Shown piece by piece: positions 29,149-37,454 of a stretch of 64,000 nt of DNA. Every line of letters begins with the position of its first letter. Position 1 is the stretch's first letter. The notes under the pieces were generated by a model. It was not told where the DNA came from and made no database searches. It saw nothing but the letters and a program-made list of their open reading frames with translations. Where the stretch lies: assembly GCA_024641475.1 (NCBI GenBank), contig JAHECZ010000005.1, positions 29,808 to 93,807 on the forward strand. The letters are read 5' to 3'. A program made the translations under genes and the position numbers. The DNA is from Gammaproteobacteria bacterium. GTDB lineage: Bacteria; Pseudomonadota; Gammaproteobacteria; UBA6429; Thiohalophilaceae.

Positions 29149-31032
29149 TTACATGTTTCCCTGTTCCAGAGCAATCGGTCGACCCGCGCGGAATTTTACC
29201 CAGGTTAGCTGGCGACGAATATGTAAATTATTATCCAGGCTGAGGCTGCCGGTCTCGCCATCGAAGCGCTCGTAAGGATATTTACGCAAGGTATTCAATG
29301 CACCGATGATATTAAAAGCATCAATGCCCAGCGCATAGACGCGTTGCAGTGTGTTCCCGGCCTCGGAAATATTTGGTTCAAGTTCCAGATGTAAATTTCG
29401 ATGCAAGGTACTGCCGGATAAAACCCAGGGCATATCACCGAACATCACACCATCCATATCCCGATCACGTTCCTGATTGAGACTGCCAGTATAGATATGC
29501 GAGGTGGAATATACCGGCACTTCGGTAGCGTGGTAAAAATTTAATTGCGGCTGAATCTGTCTGCCCTGTACCGGGTAGGCTGCCAGGAAAATATAATCGA
29601 TATCTTCGCGACGTTGCGGTGTAAATTTAATTTCATGTCTGAGTGTGCTGGCAACCCGGCGTGAGCGTTTATAGCTTTCATCAATATTTAACAAAGCTTG
29701 AATGGAGTTTGAATAATCCATTTTTGCCGGGTCATAAGTTTGCACTTCAAGAATCCTGCCGCCCACAGCCAGCCAGCGTTCGCGGAAGGCCTGTAGCATG
29801 CGTTCTCCCCATGGACCAGCGGGGATTAACACGGCGGCATTGACATAACCATCGAGCCAGGTTCGATCAGCAACCTGACGGGCTTCTTCTTCGGGTGACA
29901 AACTGAATTGATACAAATTTGCCCGCAATGGGCGTTCTTCTTCCGGCAGGCTATTCAAGGACAGAGTCGTTACCGGCAATTCGTCCAATTGTAACAGCTG
30001 CTGCATGGCTTCTTTTTGTAATGGGCCAACGATAAATTGTGCACCATCTTTTACAGCGGTTTGATACAGGTCCCGGAATTTATTGGTGTCATCGCCGGTG
30101 TCATAGATACGAATCTTTTGATTGGCATTGGGACGACGTGAGTAATATGCTGCCAGGAAACCATCGCGTGCAGCTTCACCCGCTTTGGCAAATTTTCCGG
30201 TTAAGGGCAACATCAGAGCTATCCGATCTGGATAGGCGACGTCTTCCGGTTTACGTTGCATGAGCGCATTGAGCATGTCATCACTGATGGGATGATTGGG
30301 GTATTTGCTGCGCCATTGTGTCAGCTGTTCCTTCAAACGTATCGGACTCAGCTGATAGATTTTGGCAATGGATACCAGCTCCATCCAGCCGCTGGTAATA
30401 TCCGGTGGCGGCGCGGTCCGTAATTGTTGCAAGGCGCGTTCACTCATGCTGGTGAGCAATGCCCAGATGCGTTGTTGATTGGCCGCAACTAACTCTTTAA
30501 CACTCAGGTATTTTTCCCGTTGTATCAATTCACGCGCTGCATCCAATCGATTTCCCGTCAATGCATAGGCCTCGGCATGTAACGCATGATAGTCAGTCAG
30601 ATATATTTCGGGAGTGCCGGAGCGCAGAGACATGGCAAGTAATTCCACTGCCTGCGCCGGATGACGTTCAGCCAGAGCCAGATGTGCCTTTGTTAAGCGC
30701 AGCAATTCCTGCCCGAGGTAGTCGGAATCGTTGACATGGAAGCTATAAAATAATTGCAATGCCTGCGGTAATTGCTCGCTGCGCGCCAAGGCAGCAACTG
30801 CGCGCAGGTGTAAATGGATTTTGTCACTGCCCTGACTTTTATCAGCGCGACTGAGAAACTGTTTGGCGGCATTAACGTAATCACCTGCTTGCATCAATTG
30901 TTCGGGATCTTCGCTCGGAATGGCCTGGCTTACCGGCATACCGGGTATTTCCGGTTTTTGCGGGCGTTCCACCGTGGCACAACCGCCAAGCCAGGTAGCG
31001 ATAGCAGTCAGAAGAATGATTTTGTGCTTCAT
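29149..31032 (-). CDS. lpoA: Penicillin-binding protein activator LpoA
   Basis: 627-residue outer-membrane lipoprotein that activates PBP1A. The lipobox is 'WLGGC' (Cys18). An N-terminal TPR-like helical region (to about 260) precedes a periplasmic-binding-protein-like domain ('RIALMLPLTGKFAKAGEAARDGFLAAYY', 'IYDTGDDTNKFRDLYQTAV'). The track starts at a GTG 4 codons earlier; I prefer the ATG at 31032, which gives a normal signal peptide, though neither start has a clear ribosome site. It is divergent from rsmI, as in E. coli. Confidence 0.93.
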   Translation of the reverse strand: MKHKIILLTAIATWLGGCATVERPQKPEIPGMPVSQAIPSEDPEQLMQAGDYVNAAKQFLSRADKSQGSDKIHLHLRAVAALARSEQLPQALQLFYSFHVNDSDYLGQELLRLTKAHLALAERHPAQAVELLAMSLRSGTPEIYLTDYHALHAEAYALTGNRLDAARELIQREKYLSVKELVAANQQRIWALLTSMSERALQQLRTAPPPDITSGWMELVSIAKIYQLSPIRLKEQLTQWRSKYPNHPISDDMLNALMQRKPEDVAYPDRIALMLPLTGKFAKAGEAARDGFLAAYYSRRPNANQKIRIYDTGDDTNKFRDLYQTAVKDGAQFIVGPLQKEAMQQLLQLDELPVTTLSLNSLPEEERPLRANLYQFSLSPEEEARQVADRTWLDGYVNAAVLIPAGPWGERMLQAFRERWLAVGGRILEVQTYDPAKMDYSNSIQALLNIDESYKRSRRVASTLRHEIKFTPQRREDIDYIFLAAYPVQGRQIQPQLNFYHATEVPVYSTSHIYTGSLNQERDRDMDGVMFGDMPWVLSGSTLHRNLHLELEPNISEAGNTLQRVYALGIDAFNIIGALNTLRKYPYERFDGETGSLSLDNNLHIRRQLTWVKFRAGRPIALEQGNM

Positions 31033-31103
31033 ATGCGTTTTCACGATAGGTTAGTATCCATAGGGTAAGACGTATTTGAACGTCGTGACCAGGGAATTAT
31101 AAC

Positions 31104-31961
31104 GTGTCTTTTCAGCCGGGTGTGTTGTACGTGGTGGCTACTCCCTTGGGAAATCTTGGGGATATGACCTACCGTGCTGTGGAAATGCTCAAACAGGTAG
31201 ATGTTATCCTGGCCGAGGATACCCGTCATAGCCGCAAACTACTCGATCACTATGGCATTCAAACCCAACTGCAGGCATTGCACGAACACAACGAATTACA
31301 GCAAACGGCAGCCATACTGGCAACATTACAGCAGGGTAAGCAGGTGGCCATTATCAGTGATGCGGGTACGCCATTGATCAGCGATCCGGGTTTTGTATTG
31401 GTGCGTGAAGCACAATCAGCGGGCATCCGTGTGGTACCGATACCTGGCGCCAGTGCAGTGATTGCGGCGTTATCGGTAGCCGGGTTACCCACCGATCGTT
31501 TTGTCTTTGAGGGATTTTTACCTGCAAAATCAGCAGCACGACAGACTTATTTGCAATCACTCCGGCATGAAACTCGCACCATGGTGTTTTATGAAGCACC
31601 GCATCGAATTCTGGATACACTGGAGGATCTGTGCCAGATATTTGAGCCGGAACGAACTGCGGTTATGGCACGAGAGTTAACCAAGACTTATGAAACCGTG
31701 TGCGCCAAACCGTTGCAAGAATTACGTAACTTTGTTGCGGCTGATACTAAACAACAGCTTGGGGAAGTGGTTTTACTGCTACATGGCGCGGCGACAGTGA
31801 CGCAAACGGCGCGAGCAGAGATAGAAATTGACACCCTGTTAACACAACTTCTGGAACACCTGTCGGTAAAGAATACCGCGCAGCTAGTCGCCGCACTAAC
31901 CGGACAAAGTAAAAATGCCTTGTATGATAGGGCACTGCAATTGTCTCAACCCAAGTCCTAG
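31104..31961 (+). CDS. rsmI: 16S rRNA 2'-O-ribose C1402 methyltransferase RsmI
   Basis: 285 residues of the SAM-dependent tetrapyrrole-methylase-like family that modifies C1402 in the ribosomal P site. Signatures: 'LYVVATPLGNLGDMTYRAVEML', 'EDTRHSRKLLDHYGI' and 'ISDAGTPLISDPGFVLV'. The start codon is GTG at 31104 with GGGA 9 nt upstream; no ATG gives a full N-terminus. rnpB follows 21 nt after its stop. Confidence 0.95.
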   Translation: MSFQPGVLYVVATPLGNLGDMTYRAVEMLKQVDVILAEDTRHSRKLLDHYGIQTQLQALHEHNELQQTAAILATLQQGKQVAIISDAGTPLISDPGFVLVREAQSAGIRVVPIPGASAVIAALSVAGLPTDRFVFEGFLPAKSAARQTYLQSLRHETRTMVFYEAPHRILDTLEDLCQIFEPERTAVMARELTKTYETVCAKPLQELRNFVAADTKQQLGEVVLLLHGAATVTQTARAEIEIDTLLTQLLEHLSVKNTAQLVAALTGQSKNALYDRALQLSQPKS

Positions 31962-31969
31962 CGTTTAGG

Positions 31970-31975
31970 TACAAT
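31970..31975 (+). promoter_or_regulatory. Likely -10 element of rnpB
   Basis: TACAAT lies between the rsmI stop and rnpB, with 7 nt to the first base of the RNase P P1 helix (31983), ideal for transcription starting at the mature 5' end. No strong -35 is seen 16-18 nt upstream. Confidence 0.55.
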
Positions 31976-31982
31976 GGGCGCG

Positions 31983-32330
31983 GAAGTCGGCCAGGCAATC
32001 GCTGGGAGAGCAATCTCCTGGAGGAAAGTCCGGACTCCATAGGGCGGGATGCCAGGTAACGCCTGGGCGATGTGAGTCGACGGAAAGTGCCACAGAAAAT
32101 ACACCGCCGATGGCCGCAAGGCACAGGTAAGGGTGAAATGGTGCGGTAAGAGCGCACCGCGTCGCTGGCAACAGTCGACGGCACGGAAAACCCCATCCGG
32201 AGCAAGGCCAAATAGGGAAGCATTGGTGCGGCCCGCACTGCTTCCGGGTAGGCTGCTTGAGCCAGACAGCGATGTCTGGCCCAGAGGAATGATTGCCCAC
32301 GACAGAATCCGGCTTATCGGCCGACTTCCT
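31983..32330 (+). ncRNA. rnpB: RNase P RNA, bacterial class A
   Basis: Catalytic RNA that matures tRNA 5' ends. The two ends form a perfect 10-bp P1 helix: GAAGTCGGCC (31983-31992) pairs with GGCCGACTTC (32319-32328). Conserved blocks seen in order are GAGGAAAGTCCGGACTCC and ATAGGGC (P4 5' strand), GCCAGGTAACGCCTGG, GGTAAGGGTGAAATGGTGC, GGTAAGAGCGCACCGC, GGAGCAAGGCCAAATAGGG, GGGTAGGCTGCTTGAGCCAG and ACGACAGAATCCGGCTTATC. About 348 nt, slightly shorter than E. coli (377 nt). Track ORFs on both strands here are spurious. The 3' end is not exact; no hairpin terminator is visible. Confidence 0.97.
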
Positions 32331-32402
32331 TCTACTATTTCACTTTAGCTGATCGTTCTAACTCCTTGTTTTTCAGCAGTTTCACACATCCAAAAATCCG
32401 AC

Positions 32403-32411
32403 TTATCCACA
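32403..32411 (+). promoter_or_regulatory. Perfect DnaA box upstream of the dcw promoter
   Basis: TTATCCACA matches the strict DnaA 9-mer. It lies 64 nt upstream of the -35 of the mraZ promoter, in the short gap between rnpB and mraZ. By chance such a site is expected roughly once per 130 kb counting both strands, so location matters more than presence. Regulation by DnaA is inference. Confidence 0.5.
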
Positions 32412-32475
32412 GCCTTATGTGGCGCTAAGTTACTGACTTTATTACAAGAATTGTTGTTTTCGTGGGGGATTTGGC

Positions 32476-32505
32476 TTGACACAAAGCCCATATACTACCT
32501 ATAGT
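32476..32505 (+). promoter_or_regulatory. Sigma-70 promoter of mraZ and the dcw cluster (Pmra)
   Basis: TTGACA (32476-32481), an 18-nt spacer and TATAGT (32500-32505). Transcription should start near 32512, just ahead of the MraZ repeats. The track treats the TTG of this -35 as the mraZ start codon, which is an artefact. Confidence 0.8.
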
Positions 32506-32514
32506 GTTAGGAAG

Positions 32515-32539
32515 TGGGATAAAGTGGGTTTAAATGGCA
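32515..32539 (+). promoter_or_regulatory. MraZ operator: three repeats at 10-bp spacing
   Basis: TGGGA-TAAAG-TGGGT-TTAAA-TGGCA. Known MraZ sites are TGGGN repeats separated by 5 nt between the promoter and mraZ. Here two perfect copies and one TGGC variant are exactly in register, starting about 10 nt after the -10. This predicts self-repression of the dcw transcript by MraZ. Confidence 0.82.
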
Positions 32540-32562
32540 GAAATGCCATCAAAGGGGTCAGC

Positions 32563-33018
32563 GTGTTTCGTGGAGTGAACGTCCTCAGTCTGGATGCCAA
32601 GGGGCGCATGGCGATGCCAAGCAAGTATCGTGAGCGCTTGCAAACCATGGGCAATGGCCAGGTGGTGGTGACGCTCGATATGAGTGACCCCTGTTTATTG
32701 ATCTATCCACTGACGGAATGGGAAGACATCGAACGCAAATTGGTGCGCCTGCCCAGCTTGAACAAACAGGCTGTTCGGCTCAAACGGTTGTTATTGGGAC
32801 ATGCTTCCGAATGTGAACTCGATAGCCACGGACGAATCCTGCTACCGCCCACGCTACGTGACCTGGTCAAACTGGACAAACATGTCGTGTTATTAGGCCA
32901 AGGCAACAAATTCGAAGTGTGGGAAGAACAAGCCTGGAATGAACGCCGCGATAAGTGGTTGGGTGAAACTGACCTGGATCAGGAGCTGACCGATGGCCTG
33001 GAATCCCTTTCCTTGTAA
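32563..33018 (+). CDS. mraZ: Transcriptional regulator MraZ
   Basis: 151-residue protein with two SpoVT/AbrB-like MraZ domains, each with the conserved DxxGR motif: 'LSLDAKGRMAMPSKYR' and 'ECELDSHGRILLPPTLR'. It represses its own operon. The true start is the GTG at 32563 ('VFRGVNVLSLD', matching the family MFRG start), preceded by AAAGGGG. The track's TTG start 29 codons upstream would translate the promoter and operator. Its stop overlaps the rsmH ATG by 1 nt (TAATG). Confidence 0.95.
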   Translation: MFRGVNVLSLDAKGRMAMPSKYRERLQTMGNGQVVVTLDMSDPCLLIYPLTEWEDIERKLVRLPSLNKQAVRLKRLLLGHASECELDSHGRILLPPTLRDLVKLDKHVVLLGQGNKFEVWEEQAWNERRDKWLGETDLDQELTDGLESLSL

Positions 33019-33950
33019 TGACCACGCTTTCGCATCAGACAGTACTGTTGAACGAAGCGGTGACAGCTTTGTGTGTCCAGCCCGAAGGTTATTACGTGGA
33101 TGGGACATACGGACGCGGGGGGCATAGTCGCATGATCCTCAGTCAACTTGGGCCGCAAGGTAAATTGCTGGTTATCGATAAGGATCCCATGGCCATTGCC
33201 CAGGCCGAGGTGGATTTTGCCCAAGAGAATCGTACTTATATATATAGGGCCAGTTTTACCCAGATTGGCGAAATAGTGAACAAACTGGGTTGGGCAGGCA
33301 AGGTAAACGGTGTATTGCTGGATTTGGGGGTGTCATCTCCGCAACTGGACGATCCCGAGCGGGGATTCAGTTTTCGGCATAGCGGCCCGTTGGATATGCG
33401 TATGGATACCAGTAGCGGTATGTCTGCAGCGGCCTGGTTGGCGCAAGCCAGTGAGACGGAAATCGCCGATGTGATTTTTCATTATGGTGAAGAACGCTAC
33501 TCACGGCGGATTGCCCGTGCCATTGTCGCCGCTCGCACCGAATTCAGTATTGCGACCACGCAACAACTGGCCGAGATTATTGCCGCTGCCGTACCGACGC
33601 GGGAGCGCCACAAAGATCCTGCCACGCGTAGTTTTATGGCGATACGCATTTTTATTAATCGTGAACTGGAAGATCTGCAACAGTGTTTGGCGCAATTGCA
33701 TGACATTCTCGCACCGCTCGGGCGAATCGTCATTATCAGTTTTCACTCGCTGGAAGACCGTATCGTAAAAAGATTCATGCGGGATATGAGTCGAGGTGAA
33801 CAACTACCCCCGGACTTACCCATTGTTCATGTCGAACTGAAACATAAATGGCGATTGATCGGCAAAGCAATTAAACCCTCCGACGAGGAAACCAAGCGTA
33901 ATGTACGTGCCCGCAGTGCGGTGTTGCGCGTCGCGGAGAAGCTCGCATGA
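33018..33950 (+). CDS. rsmH: 16S rRNA N4-methylcytidine 1402 methyltransferase RsmH
   Basis: 310-residue SAM methyltransferase that adds the N4-methyl group to C1402, the same nucleotide modified by RsmI encoded just upstream. Signature parts: 'HQTVLLNEAV', 'YVDGTYGRGGHS', 'GVLLDLGVSSPQLDDPERGFSF', 'DMRMD', 'FMAIRIFINRELEDL' and 'IVIISFHSLEDRIVK'. It overlaps mraZ by 1 nt and ftsL by 4 nt. Confidence 0.97.
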   Translation: MTTLSHQTVLLNEAVTALCVQPEGYYVDGTYGRGGHSRMILSQLGPQGKLLVIDKDPMAIAQAEVDFAQENRTYIYRASFTQIGEIVNKLGWAGKVNGVLLDLGVSSPQLDDPERGFSFRHSGPLDMRMDTSSGMSAAAWLAQASETEIADVIFHYGEERYSRRIARAIVAARTEFSIATTQQLAEIIAAAVPTRERHKDPATRSFMAIRIFINRELEDLQQCLAQLHDILAPLGRIVIISFHSLEDRIVKRFMRDMSRGEQLPPDLPIVHVELKHKWRLIGKAIKPSDEETKRNVRARSAVLRVAEKLA

Positions 33951-34213
33951 TGTTGAAACTATTTAATGTCGTCCTGTTGATTCTGGTTGTCATGTCAGCC
34001 TTTGGCGTTATTTATGCGAAACACGAGAATCGCAAACTCTACGTCCAGTTTCGTGAATCACAAAAACAACGTGATGCACTCGATGTGGACTGGGGACGTT
34101 TACAACTTGAACAAAGCACCTGGGCGACGCATAGCCGTATCGAAGAAGTGGCACGCAAGAAATTGGCCATGCGTAATGTGGAATTTGGTGCAGCAGTGAT
34201 TATCAAGCCATGA
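33947..34213 (+). CDS. ftsL: Cell division protein FtsL
   Basis: 88-residue bitopic membrane protein of the divisome (FtsQLB complex). One transmembrane helix ('VVLLILVVMSAFGVIYA', about 8-24) is followed by a periplasmic coiled coil ('NRKLYVQFRESQKQRDALDVDWGRL'). Sequence conservation in this family is weak; size, topology and position between rsmH and ftsI identify it. ATG at 33947 or 33950. Overlaps both neighbours. Confidence 0.94.
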   Translation: MMLKLFNVVLLILVVMSAFGVIYAKHENRKLYVQFRESQKQRDALDVDWGRLQLEQSTWATHSRIEEVARKKLAMRNVEFGAAVIIKP

Positions 34214-35922
34214 AAGCGCTTACACCTCAGATAAATAGTCGCTTACGATATTTCACTGTCTTGGTGGGTATAATCCTGGTCAGTCTGATTTTGTCGTTGC
34301 GCGCATTTCAGTTAATTGTTCTCAACAAGCAATTTTTGCAAAACCAGGGTGACGCACGGAGCTTGCGGACACTGCCGCTGCCTGCACATCGTGGCATGAT
34401 CATGGATCGACATGGACAACCGTTAGCGGTCAGCACACCGGTTGATTCCATCTGGGCTAACCCGACTCAATTCGAAATTAGTAAAAATCAACTACAGGCG
34501 TTGGCTAAACTTCTCGAAATGACGCCTAAAGCTGTCACGGATTTGATCAAGTCACGTGCGGATAAAGAATTTATCTATCTTAAACGTCATGGTACACCGG
34601 AAGTGGCACAACAGGTGATGGCGCTGAATATTCCTGGCGTGTCATTGCTACGTGAATATCGTCGTTATTATCCTGATGGTGAAGTTTTTGCACACGTCAT
34701 CGGAATGACGAATGTCGATGATGATGGACAGGAAGGAATCGAGCTTGGCTATGATTCCTGGTTGCATGGCACCAATGGCGTACAAACTGTCATGAAAGAT
34801 CGGCTTGGCCAGGTTATCAAGGACGTGGATCTGAAAAAACAACCACGACCGGGTAAAGATATTATTCTGAGTCTGGATCGTCGCCTGCAGTATCTTGCGT
34901 ACCGCGAATTAAAAAGTGCTGTGTTTGCCCATAAAGCAAAATCCGGTTCGGCAGTTATTCTGGATGTGCAGACGGGTGAAATATTGGCGATGGTAAATCA
35001 ACCCGCGTTGAATCCGAACAACCGTGAAGATTATGAGAGTTACCGATCGCGTAACCGGGCAGTGACCGATTTATTTGAACCCGGTTCAACCATCAAGCCC
35101 TTTACGATTGCGGCGGCGCTGGAATCCGGCAAATTCAAACCAACAACGTTAATTGATACTGCCCCAGGAACATTTCAGGTGGGACGCATGACCGTGCACG
35201 ATGTACACAATTACGGTCGACTGGATCTGGTTGGTATTATTCAAAAATCCAGTAACGTCGGCGCTTCCAAGATCGCATTATCATTGCCAGCGAAATTAAT
35301 GTTAGCGATACATCAGCAAGTGGGTTTTGGCGCCAGTACGAATAGCGGCTTCCCGGGTGAAGTCGGTGGTGAGTTAGTGCCGTCGCGTTATGACCGCGAG
35401 ATTGAACGCGCTACCTTGTCATATGGTTACGGAATATCGGTGACGACATTGCAACTGGCACGAGCCTACGCTGTATTGGCCGCCGATGGTGTACGACGGC
35501 CGGTCAGCTTTTTATTGCAATCCAATGGTGTAGCGGGCGAACAGGTAATACCGGCCAGGATCACCCAACAAATTCGTTCCATGATGGAAACCGTGGTGGA
35601 AGAAGGTGGCACTGCCGTGAAAGCCAGTATTCCCGGTTATATGGTGGCGGGTAAGACAGGCACGGTGAAAAAACTCGATCGCAATGGTTACACTGAGAAT
35701 AAATATGTTGCTGTGTTTGCCGGTATTGCACCTGCAAATCGTCCGCGACTGGTCATGGCGATTGCTATTCATGAACCACAAGGCAAAAATTACTACGGCG
35801 GTGAGGTTGCCGCTCCGGTTTTTGCCCGCGTCATGTCTGGCGCATTACGGTTGATGGATATCCCACCTGATGACGTTCCTGTCACCAAAGCACAATTAGC
35901 CTATCTGGATGGGCGCCCATGA
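34210..35922 (+). CDS. ftsI: Septal peptidoglycan transpeptidase FtsI (PBP3)
   Basis: 570-residue class B penicillin-binding protein essential for septation, working with FtsW. It has an N-terminal anchor ('YFTVLVGIILVSLILSLRAF'), a PBP dimerisation domain ('HRGMIMDRHGQPLAVSTP') and a transpeptidase domain. That domain has SxxK 'STIKPF', SxN 'SSN' and KTG 'GKTGT'. Overlaps ftsL and murE by 4 nt each. Confidence 0.97.
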   Translation: MKALTPQINSRLRYFTVLVGIILVSLILSLRAFQLIVLNKQFLQNQGDARSLRTLPLPAHRGMIMDRHGQPLAVSTPVDSIWANPTQFEISKNQLQALAKLLEMTPKAVTDLIKSRADKEFIYLKRHGTPEVAQQVMALNIPGVSLLREYRRYYPDGEVFAHVIGMTNVDDDGQEGIELGYDSWLHGTNGVQTVMKDRLGQVIKDVDLKKQPRPGKDIILSLDRRLQYLAYRELKSAVFAHKAKSGSAVILDVQTGEILAMVNQPALNPNNREDYESYRSRNRAVTDLFEPGSTIKPFTIAAALESGKFKPTTLIDTAPGTFQVGRMTVHDVHNYGRLDLVGIIQKSSNVGASKIALSLPAKLMLAIHQQVGFGASTNSGFPGEVGGELVPSRYDREIERATLSYGYGISVTTLQLARAYAVLAADGVRRPVSFLLQSNGVAGEQVIPARITQQIRSMMETVVEEGGTAVKASIPGYMVAGKTGTVKKLDRNGYTENKYVAVFAGIAPANRPRLVMAIAIHEPQGKNYYGGEVAAPVFARVMSGALRLMDIPPDDVPVTKAQLAYLDGRP

Positions 35923-37454
35923 TGAGCGCGCTAAAACAGATATCCGCTATGATGCTCAGTGATCTGTTGCAAGGAATTGCCACAGTATCTGCGGATGCGG
36001 ATCGTCCGGTGCGTCAGTTAATTATTGATAGTAGAAAAATTCAGCAAGGCGATGTATTCATCGCCTGTATCGGTCAAAGCAGTGATGGCCGACATTATAT
36101 TGATCAGGCAATCGCGCAAGGTGCGGTTGCCATATTATGGGACAGTGATCGTACAACCGTTCCCATACCGTTGAGTTGGCGCCATTCCCCTGGCGGGATA
36201 CGCGTGCCCTGCATCGCGATAAACAATTTGACTCAACTAGTCGGCGTTCTCGCCGACGTTTTCTATCAGGCGCCATCAAAAGCCATGTATATGGTGGGAG
36301 TCACGGGAACCAATGGAAAAACTTCCACCACGCAATTCATTGCGCAGACAATAGCGCCGAAATTTAAATGTGGTGTGATCGGTACACTCGGCTGGGGTTA
36401 TCCGCAACAATTGCAGCAATCGCAACACACCACACCGGATGGCATCACGACGCAGCATTGGTTAGCGGAACTGCGTGATAGCGGTGCCCAAGCAGTCGCC
36501 ATGGAAGTTTCCTCGCATGCACTGGATCAGGCGCGTATTCAGGGCGTGTCGATCGATTGTGCGGTGTTTACCAATCTGACCCATGATCATCTGGATTATC
36601 ACAAAGACATGCAGAGCTATGCGCAGGCGAAACAGAAATTGTTTGTCTGGCCATCGCTCAAGCAGGCTGTGATTAATCTTGATGATACCTATGGGCGTGA
36701 ATTACAGAAAGTATTGGCGCCAGCAACAGCGGTGCTTACCTACGGCATGCAGGCAGAACACGGGAAAGCAGATTTGTTTGCTACTGACATCAAATTGTCA
36801 GCAACAGGTCTGGCCTTCCGTGTAATCACTCCCTGGGGTGAAGGTCACGTCAAGGTCCCATTATTTGGACGCTTCAATATCAGTAATTTGCTGGCAACAC
36901 TTGGTGTACTGTTACATGCCAGGCTGGAATTGTCACAGGCTTTGGCAAGACTGAATCAGGTTTCACCGGTGGCCGGACGTATGCAGTTATTACGTTCGCA
37001 ACGACATGCTACCGTGGTCGTGGATTATGCGCATACCCCGGATGCACTTGAGCAGGCATTAACATCATTGCGTGATCATGCGCAAGGCAAGTTATGGTGT
37101 GTGTTTGGTTGTGGCGGCAATCGTGACCAGACAAAACGACCCATGATGGGTGCGATAGTTGAGCAGCATGCGGATCGGCTGGTCATTACCAGTGATAATC
37201 CGCGTCATGAAGATGCGCAAGTTATTATTGATCAGATCAAGACAGGGCTGCGTCAACCGGGCAATGCAACAATTCAGTTGGATCGTCGTCTGGCAATACA
37301 TTATGCATTGGCCAATGCAAAAGCCGATGACATTGTGCTGATTGCCGGCAAAGGTCACGAAACCTATCAGCAAATTGGTGAACAGAAATTGCCTTTTAGC
37401 GATGTTGCGGAAGTGCAATCCTATTTTAAAGAGGTGGGTGATTATGTCACTTAA
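35919..37454 (+). CDS. murE: UDP-MurNAc-tripeptide synthetase MurE (meso-DAP adding)
   Basis: 511-residue Mur ligase that adds the third stem-peptide amino acid. The ATP loop is 'GVTGTNGKTSTTQF'. The sequence 'DNPRHEDAQVI' carries the DNPR motif that selects meso-diaminopimelate over lysine. Mur ligase N, central and C-terminal domains are all present. Start ATG at 35919 overlaps ftsI; two further in-frame ATGs follow within 12 codons. The stop overlaps murF by 11 nt. Confidence 0.97.
   Translation: MMSALKQISAMMLSDLLQGIATVSADADRPVRQLIIDSRKIQQGDVFIACIGQSSDGRHYIDQAIAQGAVAILWDSDRTTVPIPLSWRHSPGGIRVPCIAINNLTQLVGVLADVFYQAPSKAMYMVGVTGTNGKTSTTQFIAQTIAPKFKCGVIGTLGWGYPQQLQQSQHTTPDGITTQHWLAELRDSGAQAVAMEVSSHALDQARIQGVSIDCAVFTNLTHDHLDYHKDMQSYAQAKQKLFVWPSLKQAVINLDDTYGRELQKVLAPATAVLTYGMQAEHGKADLFATDIKLSATGLAFRVITPWGEGHVKVPLFGRFNISNLLATLGVLLHARLELSQALARLNQVSPVAGRMQLLRSQRHATVVVDYAHTPDALEQALTSLRDHAQGKLWCVFGCGGNRDQTKRPMMGAIVEQHADRLVITSDNPRHEDAQVIIDQIKTGLRQPGNATIQLDRRLAIHYALANAKADDIVLIAGKGHETYQQIGEQKLPFSDVAEVQSYFKEVGDYVT

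Noticed and set aside
31747-32300. Minus-strand ORFs of 163 and 111 residues over rsmI/rnpB, and the plus ORF 32133-32348
   Set aside because: The region encodes the RNase P RNA with a perfect P1 helix; these ORFs are chance reading frames.
32476-32562. Track start of mraZ at TTG 32476
   Set aside because: That TTG is the -35 element; the extra 29 residues would translate the promoter and MraZ repeats. The GTG at 32563 fits the family.
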